A stretch of DNA of 6,882 nt from an uncultured Caryophanales bacterium (lineage in GTDB: Bacteria; Bacillota_I; Bacilli_A; RFN20; CAG-826). This document shows positions 1-6,578 of this stretch, in pieces (the first letter of the stretch is position 1; each line of letters starts with the position of its first letter). Below the pieces are notes generated by a model that saw only the letters and a list, made by a program, of their open reading frames with translations, made no database searches and was not told the DNA's origin. The translations under genes were made by a program, and so were the position numbers. Location: the NCBI GenBank assembly GCA_937895315.1, contig CALAWM010000019.1, forward strand, positions 1 through 6,882. The letters run 5' to 3'.

Positions 1-778
1 ATACTAGTATTACAAAAAATAAAAGAAGAAGTAATTCTTCTTCTTTTAAAATTTCATCACGGTGTAAATTTACCAGGGCGGTTTCACTTGTCGGTAATAA
101 AAATTTCATTGGTTCAGTGCCTTCAAGCCAGAAGACATCTTCTTTGAATTTCGGAAATTGCCCGGCGGTAAAACCACTTTCATAATTTAAAATATGGGGC
201 GGTAAAATCATTTCATACCCCTCTTTTAAATGTTCGCTCATAAAGTAATTTAAGAGTGCCCATTCTAGTTGGGCGCCTATTCCTTTATAAATCCACGTGC
301 CGCTTCCGCTTATTTTCGCCGCTCTTTTATAATCAATAAGACCTAAAGATTCACATAATTCAACATGATCTTTCGTTTTAAAGGTGAATTCAGGTTTTTT
401 GCCAAAAGTATAGACTACTTTATTGTTTTCTTTTTCGCCTGGTAATAAATCATCATCAGGCATGTTTGGTAAAGCAATAAGGATTTGAAAGACTTCTTCA
501 TCTAAATCTTTTAATTCTTTTTCTTTCGCTTCATTTTGCGCTTTAAGTTCTTTGACTTCGGCAAAGATGGCGTTAATGTCGCCCCCTGCTTTTTTAACAA
601 CCGGGACACTCGCACTTAATTTATTAAGTTTTGCTTTTGTTTCTTCAACAACAACCCGTAGTTCCCGTCTTTTTTCATCTAAACTTAAAATTTCTTGAGG
701 ATTAAAATCCCAACCTTTTTTAAGAAGGGCTTTTCTTACCATTTCTGGTTCACTTCTAATTAAATTAATGTCTAACAT
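1..778 (-). CDS. serS: Serine--tRNA ligase, N-terminal part (cut by window edge)
   Basis: Cytosolic class II synthetase that attaches serine to tRNA-Ser in an ATP-dependent reaction. 259 codons are visible, against roughly 420-430 in the family. The start MLDINLIR at 778 is the canonical SerRS N-terminus and has an AAAGGAG site 8 bases upstream. Residues about 27-108 are the charged, Lys/Glu/Leu-rich helical hairpin arm that grips the long variable arm of tRNA-Ser. The catalytic core follows: GSGTWIYKG near residue 158, motif 1 ending in LPP at 192-194, TAGQFPKF near 204, and the serine-binding T-x-E (T230-S231-E232) followed by NLHRDEIL. These match the Clostridia/Lactobacillales-like SerRS form. 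Motifs 2 and 3 lie beyond the edge. After EEEL (residue 249) the expected PLKYFAYTPC-like stretch is replaced by LLLLFFVILV, which coincides with an inverted repeat, so the last ten codons are suspect. The gene is controlled by the T-box leader directly upstream. Confidence 0.95.
   Translation of the reverse strand, partial: MLDINLIRSEPEMVRKALLKKGWDFNPQEILSLDEKRRELRVVVEETKAKLNKLSASVPVVKKAGGDINAIFAEVKELKAQNEAKEKELKDLDEEVFQILIALPNMPDDDLLPGEKENNKVVYTFGKKPEFTFKTKDHVELCESLGLIDYKRAAKISGSGTWIYKGIGAQLEWALLNYFMSEHLKEGYEMILPPHILNYESGFTAGQFPKFKEDVFWLEGTEPMKFLLPTSETALVNLHRDEILKEEELLLLLFFVILV
21..47 (-). repeat. Perfect 11-bp inverted repeat inside serS, terminator-like on the minus strand
   Basis: On the minus strand AAAAGAAGAAG (47-37), loop AATTA (36-32) and CTTCTTCTTTT (31-21) form a perfect hairpin, followed by A and six T (20-14). 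The form is that of an intrinsic terminator, but the stem has only four G:C pairs and lies inside serS. The first arm encodes normal SerRS sequence (KEEE). The second arm begins exactly where family resemblance ends. This suggests a fold-back or assembly artefact, or a local rearrangement, more than a working terminator. Confidence 0.5.
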
Positions 779-786
779 ATTTCAAT

Positions 787-793
787 CTCCTTT
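787..793 (-). promoter_or_regulatory. Ribosome binding site of serS
   Basis: AAAGGAG lies 8 bases before the ATG at 778. It sits downstream of the T-box terminator U-tract, so it is transcribed only after antitermination. It confirms the serS start. Confidence 0.85.
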
Positions 794-797
794 GGCT

Positions 798-826
798 AAA
801 AATAAAACGCCCCATATTAGGACGTT
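798..826 (-). terminator. Conditional intrinsic terminator of the T-box
   Basis: AACGTCC (826-820) pairs with GGGCGTT (812-806), including one G:U, across a TAATATG loop, and is followed by the U-rich tract UUUAUUUU (805-798). It should form when tRNA-Ser is charged. It is also the only terminator-like structure between gyrA and serS, so it probably also ends read-through transcripts from the upstream operon. Confidence 0.9.
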
Positions 827-848
827 ATATTAACGTGGTGCCACCTAA
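817..848 (-). promoter_or_regulatory. T-box antiterminator element
   Basis: TTAGG (848-844) pairs with CCTAA (821-817). The seven-base bulge TGGCACC (843-837) comes next. Then ACGTTA (836-831) pairs with TAACGT (827-822) across an ATA loop. This is the textbook T-box antiterminator: the bulge contains the UGGN that pairs with the tRNA acceptor end. Its 3' half overlaps the terminator's 5' arm, so the two folds exclude each other. Confidence 0.92.
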
Positions 849-916
849 CTTTACTTACGTATCTCATTACCGTTTTAACGCAACGAACGAAGCGATTAAG
901 CTTAGTCCTCCGAGGT

Positions 917-919
917 GGA
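917..919 (-). promoter_or_regulatory. T-box specifier codon UCC (Ser)
   Basis: In the 3' side of the specifier loop, GAAUUCCA, the triplet UCC reads serine and is followed by A, as is usual for specifiers. It would pair with tRNA-Ser(GGA). Shifting by one base gives UUC (Phe). Phe is less likely because the downstream gene is serS and the UGGC bulge suits a G discriminator, not the A of tRNA-Phe. Confidence 0.8.
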
Positions 920-1007
920 ATTCATAGTCTTTCCTTCCCGCCTTCTCACTATCGGCGAGTCACTTTATAAGTTATTACTATTACTAGCCTCATCTACGAA
1001 CATCTTT

Positions 1008-1036
1008 ATTTTACAAATAAAACGACAACTTTTCAA
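1008..1036 (-). promoter_or_regulatory. Housekeeping-sigma promoter of the T-box/serS unit
   Basis: TTGAAA (1036-1031) and TAAAAT (1013-1008) are separated by exactly 17 bases, each one mismatch from the sigma-A consensus. Transcription should start near 1001-1003, just before T-box stem I. The -35 box begins on the base after the glycosyltransferase stop codon (1039-1037), leaving no intergenic space. Confidence 0.85.
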
Positions 1037-2038
1037 TTACCGCGAGTATATATTCGTAAATAACGTAATAATTGATTCAGAAAATGAATCTTGGGTTACT
1101 TTTTGCGTGTATTGATATGCTTTTTCCACAAGTGAATCACTCGCCAAATTATTGCGGATGACATAGACTGCGCCATTATAATCATTAACGACAAAGGCTC
1201 TTGTATCATTGATAATTTCCGAAAAGACCATCTTTTTGCTGACAATTAACGGTATTTTTAAATACATTGCCTCGTAAAGGGTCATAACATTCATCTTCTC
1301 GGCCCCAAGATCAATAAAATATGATGCCCCGGCTAAACCGCTTCGATAAACGTCTTCCGGGACAAGTTCTGACACAATTAAATTTTTGGCGGTCATTTTA
1401 TTCATCGCCCGTAATCTAACCCGGTCTAAAAACTTTGCGCCGGCACTAACAAAAGCATAAAAGTTATAATCAGGCAAAATACTCGCCAGCGTATTCAAAT
1501 CTTCTAATTCTTTTTTGGCGCGAACGTTCATGACAGAGATCGTATATTTTTGTTCTTCATCAATCCGGAAGTAACGGCGGAAAATATCGACCTTTCCGCT
1601 TTTGATTTCGCTAAGTCGTGAAACTCCAACTGCGCCCGGTAAAATAAATGCCGGAATTTTAACTCCTAATTTCCGAAGCATAATGCGGGCTTCATTGGTC
1701 GGGACAACGACTCCATCCATCATGTTGATAATATCAAGACGGGAAAGAGGAATATATTCTCGCCCGTCTTTTGTTAATTCAATAATGCGTGATTGGTTAT
1801 CATTATTTGCCCAAAACATCCACATGAGTGTTGGGATACTTAAGCCAATCGCACTTTTAATCGCTAGTGTACTTTTAGCGTTCAAGTTAATAAAGTTTGC
1901 AATATCGACATCTTTGCTTACTTTTTGGGTAACAGTGATGTCTTGCGCTTTACATGCTTTAACAATTTGATGTTCAAGCATTGCTCCTTCAAAGAAGAGA
2001 TCAACTTTTTTACGCGGGAAATACACAGCAATTTTCAT
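1037..2038 (-). CDS. Family 4-like (GT-B) glycosyltransferase with degenerate active site
   Basis: A 333-residue protein with no obvious signal peptide or membrane helix. The two-Rossmann layout of GT4 enzymes is recognisable. The N-terminal half (about 1-165) has EHQ..KA near 22 and VVVPTNEARIML near 110, the usual 'position of the second strand, then helix' motif before the linker. The C-terminal half has ISVMNVRAKKELEDL (167-181), LPDYNFYAF (188-196) and LYEAMYLKIPLIVS (254-267). By recall the pattern resembles the LafB/CpoA glycolipid glycosyltransferases of lactic acid bacteria. Key sites differ: the N-terminal SGIG-like loop reads FFEGAM, the conserved His region reads MWMFWANND, and the first Glu of the E-x7-E donor-binding motif is Lys248 (second Glu is E256). 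Donor and acceptor cannot be named, and reduced or changed activity is possible. The start at 2038 has AGGA overlapping the gyrA stop, 9 bases upstream in the same operon. Confidence 0.75.
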   Translation of the reverse strand: MKIAVYFPRKKVDLFFEGAMLEHQIVKACKAQDITVTQKVSKDVDIANFINLNAKSTLAIKSAIGLSIPTLMWMFWANNDNQSRIIELTKDGREYIPLSRLDIINMMDGVVVPTNEARIMLRKLGVKIPAFILPGAVGVSRLSEIKSGKVDIFRRYFRIDEEQKYTISVMNVRAKKELEDLNTLASILPDYNFYAFVSAGAKFLDRVRLRAMNKMTAKNLIVSELVPEDVYRSGLAGASYFIDLGAEKMNVMTLYEAMYLKIPLIVSKKMVFSEIINDTRAFVVNDYNGAVYVIRNNLASDSLVEKAYQYTQKVTQDSFSESIITLFTNIYSR

Positions 2039-2045
2039 TTTTCTG

Positions 2046-2049
2046 TCCT
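2046..2049 (-). promoter_or_regulatory. Weak ribosome binding site of the glycosyltransferase, overlapping the gyrA stop
   Basis: AGGA (2049-2046) shares its AG with the gyrA TAG stop and lies 7 bases before the ATG at 2038. It is clearly weaker than the gyrB and gyrA sites. This suggests translation coupled to gyrA and lower output. Confidence 0.6.
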
Positions 2050-4564
2050 ATTCGTTGGTGTCTTCGCCTTCTTCATCGGCGTCACCGCCGACACCTTTTT
2101 CGACAACCGCAAAACTTGATACGATGTCATTATCTTTTAAGCGAATAACCCGAACACCGAGAGTGTTACGTCCCGTTTCATTAATTTCCGCGAAGTTCGT
2201 CCGGACAATCATTCCTGAGTTAGTCGTAATAAAGAGATCTTCGTCCCCTTTAATCGCTCTAACTCCGGCTAAAGTGCCAGTTCTTTCGCTTTCTTTAATA
2301 GTGATAACACCTTTTGATCCACGTTTAGTTAAGCGATAATTTTCGGCGTGGGTAAGTTTGCCATACCCTTTCGTCGATAACGCAAAGATTAATTCACCTT
2401 CTAGACTCGTGGTAACGCCGACAACGACTTCCCCTTCTTCAAGGTTAATTCCGCGCACCCCGGCTGCATTACGACCCATAGCCCGGACATCACTTTCATA
2501 AAACTTAACCATTTTACCGTTACTTGCCCCAATACCAATTGTGGCGGTGCCATCGGTGACTTTTACGTCCATAAGTTCATCACCTTCCCGTAAATCAATC
2601 GCGATTTTACCACTTTGATTAATGCGGGAGAATTCACTTAATGTTGTCCGTTTTGTCACACCATTTCTTGTTACGTAGAATAAGAAGTGATCAGCGTCAT
2701 ATTCATTAATGCTAACGATTGCTCTAACCGATTCTTCTTTATCAAAGCCAAGTAAATTAATAATTGGTAATCCTTTTCCTTCACGTCTAAACGCTGGAAT
2801 TTGGTAACCACGTTTCCGATATACTTTTCCTTTATCCGTAAAGAATAAGACATCGGTATGGGTAACGGTATGTAAGATGATGTCGACAATATCTTCTTCT
2901 TTTGTCTTCATTCCTTTAACACCGACCCCGCCGCGTTTAATCATCCGGAATTCTTCAGGATCAACCCGCTTAATATAGCCTTGTTTTGTAAGGATAACAA
3001 CGATATCTTCCACAGGAATTAAATCTTCATTATCAATATCGGCAAGGTCATCACTAAGTTCAGTTTTCCGTTCGTCGCCATAACGAGCTTTAATTTCATC
3101 AAGTTCGGTTAAGACAACTTCAACCATATGTTCTCTTGCGCTTAAAATGTAACGATAACGTTCAATCGCAATTAAGAGTGTCTCGCGTTCTTTGACTAAT
3201 TTGTCTTTTTCTAATCCGGTTAAACGTCTTAAGGTCATTCCTAAAACTTCACGGGTTTGAATTTCGGTGAAACCAAAGCGTGCAATTAATTTTTGTGAGG
3301 CATCATCACCAGAGTCACTACCTTTAATAATTGCAACAATTTCATCAATATTATCAATGGCCCGGAGTAAGCCTTCCACAACGTGATCACGGGCTTCCGC
3401 TTGGGCTAATTGGTGGGTTGTTCTCCGGCGAATAATTTCAACTTGGAAGTTTAAATATTCTTCAATAAGTTGCTTCATATTTAAAATACGTGGTGCTTTA
3501 TTGACTAAACAGAGATTGGTAATTTTGAAAGATGTTTGTAATCTTGTTTGTTTAAGTAAATTATTCAAAACGACTTCAGGGACGACATCACGCCGTAATT
3601 CAATGACAACGCGAATCCCTTCTTTGTTTGATTCGTCACGAATATCAACAATGCCATCAATTTCTTTATTCCGAACTAAAATAGCAATTTGTTCGATGAT
3701 ATTGGCTTTATTAATTTTATAAGGGAATTCATCAATTACGATCCATGTCCGATCACCTTTTGTTTCAAAGTGGGTTTTGGCGCGGACAATAATGCTTCCT
3801 TCACCCGTTTCAAAGTAATCTAAAATCCCTTTGCGGCCAAGAATCGTCGCGCCGGTTGGAAAGTCTGGACCAAACATTACACTATCCATGATTTCTCGTG
3901 GTGTAACTTCTGGTTTTTCCGCGACTAACCGAATGGCATCGATTGTTTCGCCTAAGTTATGAGGAACCATATAGGTTGCCATCCCAACAGCGATCCCGTC
4001 ACTACCATTAACAATTAAGTTTGGCATTCTTGATGGTAAAACTTCTGGTTCTTTTTCGCTGCCATCATAGTTATCAATGAAATCAACGGTACTTAAGTTG
4101 ATATCACGTACCATTTCGGTTGCGACTTTACTCATTCTGGCTTCGGTATAACGCATGGCTGCGGCTTCGTCGCCATCGACACTACCAAAGTTTCCGTGGC
4201 CATCTACTAAGGTGTAACGTAAACTAAATGGTTGCGCCATCCGCACTAAAGTTGAATAGATTGCTTGGTCACCATGAGGGTGATATTTCCCCATGACGTC
4301 CCCAACAATCCGTGCGCTTTTCTTATGGGGTTTATCTGGCGTCATGCCTGTTTCATTCATCGCATACACAATCCGGCGGTGAACAGGTTTAAAACCGTCA
4401 CGGACATCAGGAATGGCCCGACTAACGATAACGGACATTGCATAATCAAGGAATGATTTTTTAACTTCATCAACGACATCAAGTGGATGAATACCCGAAT
4501 CAATTCCTTCTAGTTCGTGTTTTTCTTCTTCGATTGGTAAATCTTTTTTATTATCTTCACTCAT
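2048..4564 (-). CDS. gyrA: DNA gyrase subunit A
   Basis: Cuts and rejoins DNA in the A2B2 gyrase that introduces negative supercoils. 838 residues, similar to B. subtilis GyrA (about 820). The winged-helix breakage domain spans about 30-165, with catalytic Arg138-Tyr139 in [11 protein letters not shown]. The tower and coiled-coil regions follow to about 520, then a six-bladed C-terminal pinwheel (about 520-820) and an acidic tail [13 protein letters not shown]. Identification as GyrA and not ParC rests on the gyrB neighbour and the pinwheel. Oddities: in the quinolone-resistance region [11 protein letters not shown], Gln100 and Ser104 replace the usual Ser83 and Asp/Glu87 (E. coli numbering). 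The GyrA box is IKRGGVG (542-548) in place of Q[RK]RGG[RK]G, and the later box-like repeat is TKRGSKG. The N-terminus before SFLDYAMS is about 16 residues longer than in B. subtilis. The start at 4564 has AAGGAG overlapping the gyrB stop. Confidence 0.98.
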   Translation of the reverse strand: MSEDNKKDLPIEEEKHELEGIDSGIHPLDVVDEVKKSFLDYAMSVIVSRAIPDVRDGFKPVHRRIVYAMNETGMTPDKPHKKSARIVGDVMGKYHPHGDQAIYSTLVRMAQPFSLRYTLVDGHGNFGSVDGDEAAAMRYTEARMSKVATEMVRDINLSTVDFIDNYDGSEKEPEVLPSRMPNLIVNGSDGIAVGMATYMVPHNLGETIDAIRLVAEKPEVTPREIMDSVMFGPDFPTGATILGRKGILDYFETGEGSIIVRAKTHFETKGDRTWIVIDEFPYKINKANIIEQIAILVRNKEIDGIVDIRDESNKEGIRVVIELRRDVVPEVVLNNLLKQTRLQTSFKITNLCLVNKAPRILNMKQLIEEYLNFQVEIIRRRTTHQLAQAEARDHVVEGLLRAIDNIDEIVAIIKGSDSGDDASQKLIARFGFTEIQTREVLGMTLRRLTGLEKDKLVKERETLLIAIERYRYILSAREHMVEVVLTELDEIKARYGDERKTELSDDLADIDNEDLIPVEDIVVILTKQGYIKRVDPEEFRMIKRGGVGVKGMKTKEEDIVDIILHTVTHTDVLFFTDKGKVYRKRGYQIPAFRREGKGLPIINLLGFDKEESVRAIVSINEYDADHFLFYVTRNGVTKRTTLSEFSRINQSGKIAIDLREGDELMDVKVTDGTATIGIGASNGKMVKFYESDVRAMGRNAAGVRGINLEEGEVVVGVTTSLEGELIFALSTKGYGKLTHAENYRLTKRGSKGVITIKESERTGTLAGVRAIKGDEDLFITTNSGMIVRTNFAEINETGRNTLGVRVIRLKDNDIVSSFAVVEKGVGGDADEEGEDTNE

Positions 4565-4570
4565 AACTTA

Positions 4571-4576
4571 CTCCTT
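4571..4576 (-). promoter_or_regulatory. Ribosome binding site of gyrA, overlapping the gyrB stop
   Basis: AAGGAG (4576-4571) shares its AA with the gyrB TAA stop (4577-4575) and lies 6 bases before the gyrA ATG. This fixes the gyrA start and favours coupled synthesis of the two subunits, which are needed in equal amounts. Confidence 0.85.
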
Positions 4577-6578
4577 AAATGTCTAAATTCTTCACAAAGA
4601 GGGCATTTTCATTAATGAAGTCTTTGCGTGGTTCTACTTTTTCACCCATGAGTTCTTCAAAGATTGTATCGGCAGCAATGCCATCTTCAATATGAACTTG
4701 GTAAAGTTTACGGTGTTCGGGATCCATCGTTGTTTCCCATAATTGTTGAGCATCCATTTCCCCTAACCCTTTATAGCGTTGAACTGGGTGACCTGGTCTT
4801 AACTCTAAATCAACTTTGAGACTTTCTAATTGTTCATCGTTATAGCAATAATATTTTTTGCCACGATATTCAACTTTATAAAGCGGTGGTTGGGCAATAT
4901 AAATGTAGCCATTTTGAATTAATTGCCGCATGAAGCGATTAAAGAAAGTTAATAGTAATACACGAATGTGACTACCATCAACGTCCGCGTCGGTCATGAT
5001 AATGATTTTATGATAACGGGCTTTTGCAATATCGAATTCTTCAGCAATTCCCGCCCCAATTGCTTGAATCATGTTACCAACTTCAGCATTTTCATAGATT
5101 CTTTTTTCTTGGGCTTTTTGCACGTTTAAGATTTTTCCACGTAATGGTAAGATCGCTTGCGTGTGACGATTACGGCCGTTTTTCGCGCTGCCGCCCGCAC
5201 TGTTACCTTCAACGATGAATAATTCCGCTTCTTCAGGATTCCGACTTGAGCAGTCAGCAAGTTTGCCCGGTAAGGTTGTAAATTCAATACCGTCTTTTCT
5301 TCTAATTCCTTCGCGGGCTAATGTTGCCGCGCGCCGTGCTTTACTAGAAAGCATAATCTTTTCTAAAATTAGCTTTGCTTCCGCAGGATTTTCCACTAAA
5401 TACTCTTCAAGTTTATCGCCGACGACTTGACTGACAACACTACGAACGTCAGTGTTTCCAAGTTTTCCTTTTGTTTGACCTTCAAATTGAGGGGCAGGGT
5501 GTTTAATGGAAATAATTGCTGTCATCCCTTCGGCAACGTCTTCATAAATGAATTTATCTTCTTCATTTTTATGGAATTTATAGTCTCTTGCGTAGTTATT
5601 GAAAATCCGTCCGACTGCAAGTCTAAACCCTTGTTCGTGAGTTCCGCCGTCTCCGGTTTGAATGTTGTTAGCGAAACTAAAAATTGTTTCTTTATATTCG
5701 GTTGTATATTGAATGGCAACTTCCACTAAAATATGACTTTTATTGCCGCCAATTTCAACATCACCCTTACCTTCAATGAAAATTACATCTTCAGTAATCG
5801 GTGTTTTTGTTTTGTTGATATGTGCAACGTATTCAGCAATACCACCTTCATAATGATATTCTTCGTGTTTTGGTTCTTCGCGTAAGTCTTCAATGATAAT
5901 GCGAATTCCGCGATTTAAATAAGCCATTTGACGAAGACGATTGCTGACCGTTTTAAAATCAAAAGTGACTGATTCTTGGAAGATTTTTGGGTCTGGTTTG
6001 AATGTTACTTTCGTTCCCCGTTTATTCGTGGTGCCAATTTGTTGTAATTGGCCTTCAACTTTACCACCATCGACGAATGATAAGTAATATTCATTGCCGT
6101 CTTTATAAACGTTGACTTCAACTTTTTCGCTTAAGGCGTTAACAACCGAGGCACCAACCCCGTGGAGACCACCGGCGACTTGATAGGCACCTTTACCAAA
6201 TTTACCACCAGCGTGTAAGACGGTAAAGATTGTTTCGATCGCTGATTTTCCGGTTTTGGCGACGGTACCAAGCGGCATTCCCCGCCCATTGTCGGTAACA
6301 CTTACGGATCCATCTTTATTCAAAGAGACGGTAATTGTATCGCAAAACCCTGCTAAAGCTTCGTCAACAGCGTTATCAACGATTTCCCAAACAAGGTGGT
6401 GAAGTCCAGGAATTCCGGTTGTACCAATGTACATCCCCGGTCTTTCTCTAACCGCGACAAGTCCTTCTAAAACCTCAATGTCTTCGGCAGTGTAAGATTC
6501 CCGGCCTTTAATCTCTTGCTTAGCCTTTTCTAGTTCTTCGTCAACGACGTGAACATGTTTTTTGTTTTCTTCACTCAT
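4575..6578 (-). CDS. gyrB: DNA gyrase subunit B
   Basis: ATPase subunit of gyrase that drives strand passage and supplies the Toprim metal site. 667 residues, the short Gram-positive form. The GHKL ATPase domain (about 35-245) has E65 and N69 in WEIVDNAVDEA, D96 in VTDNGRGMP and the lid GGLHGVGASVVNALS. The transducer domain carries the ATP-contact loop QTKGKLG (Q368, K370). The Toprim domain (about 420-570) has E457 and D530/D532/D534 in TDADVDGSHI, and the C-terminal end has QRYKGLGEMDAQQLWETTMDP. Oddities: EGNSAGGS has Asn459 where the family has Asp (E. coli D426), and Lys159 stands at the position of E. coli Arg136, the main aminocoumarin contact. The N-terminal extension before VLEGL is about 20 residues longer than in B. 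subtilis and highly charged. The start at 6578 has AGGAGG 8 bases upstream and overlaps the recF stop as TAATG. Confidence 0.98.
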   Translation of the reverse strand: MSEENKKHVHVVDEELEKAKQEIKGRESYTAEDIEVLEGLVAVRERPGMYIGTTGIPGLHHLVWEIVDNAVDEALAGFCDTITVSLNKDGSVSVTDNGRGMPLGTVAKTGKSAIETIFTVLHAGGKFGKGAYQVAGGLHGVGASVVNALSEKVEVNVYKDGNEYYLSFVDGGKVEGQLQQIGTTNKRGTKVTFKPDPKIFQESVTFDFKTVSNRLRQMAYLNRGIRIIIEDLREEPKHEEYHYEGGIAEYVAHINKTKTPITEDVIFIEGKGDVEIGGNKSHILVEVAIQYTTEYKETIFSFANNIQTGDGGTHEQGFRLAVGRIFNNYARDYKFHKNEEDKFIYEDVAEGMTAIISIKHPAPQFEGQTKGKLGNTDVRSVVSQVVGDKLEEYLVENPAEAKLILEKIMLSSKARRAATLAREGIRRKDGIEFTTLPGKLADCSSRNPEEAELFIVEGNSAGGSAKNGRNRHTQAILPLRGKILNVQKAQEKRIYENAEVGNMIQAIGAGIAEEFDIAKARYHKIIIMTDADVDGSHIRVLLLTFFNRFMRQLIQNGYIYIAQPPLYKVEYRGKKYYCYNDEQLESLKVDLELRPGHPVQRYKGLGEMDAQQLWETTMDPEHRKLYQVHIEDGIAADTIFEELMGEKVEPRKDFINENALFVKNLDI

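Larger units (their letters stand above)
798..1005 (-). promoter_or_regulatory. T-box riboswitch leader, serine type
   Basis: Leader RNA that binds uncharged tRNA-Ser and lets transcription continue into serS. Stem I has the basal pairing GAGG (991-988) with CCTC (915-912). The specifier loop has AGTA (985-982) on one side and GAA followed by the specifier on the other. It is closed by ATAGT (981-977) pairing with ACTAT (928-924). A distal hairpin CGCC...GGCG carries an AGTGAGAAG loop resembling the GNUG element. A possible stem III pairs TTAA-T-CGC (898-892) with GCGTTAA (881-875). The T-box core AGGTGGCACCACG (846-834) is near-consensus. The antiterminator and the terminator are mutually exclusive. 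The UGGC bulge has C opposite the discriminator, fitting G73 of tRNA-Ser. Confidence 0.95.

Noticed and set aside
915..1115. Plus-strand reading frame of 66 codons
   Set aside because: It lies antisense to the T-box leader and serS promoter, has no ribosome binding site and resembles no protein.
1602..2119. Plus-strand reading frames opposite the glycosyltransferase and the gyrA end
   Set aside because: Shadows of well-supported minus-strand genes, with no ribosome binding sites and no family features.
2671..2889. Minus-strand 72-codon frame inside gyrA
   Set aside because: Out-of-frame shadow within the GyrA pinwheel region, where the gyrA frame is intact.
5024..5729. Several plus-strand frames, and one minus-strand frame at 5522-5719, inside gyrB
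   Set aside because: They overlap intact conserved gyrB sequence and are low-complexity shadows.
2048..6578. ParE/ParC (topoisomerase IV) in place of gyrase, suggested by the altered GyrA box
   Set aside because: recF directly upstream, the GyrA length and the full six-bladed pinwheel with two box-like motifs favour gyrase.
2048..6578. Intein in a gyrase subunit, or TGA read as tryptophan
   Set aside because: Both proteins are of normal length and uninterrupted at their motifs. Trp codons are TGG and no in-frame TGA is seen.
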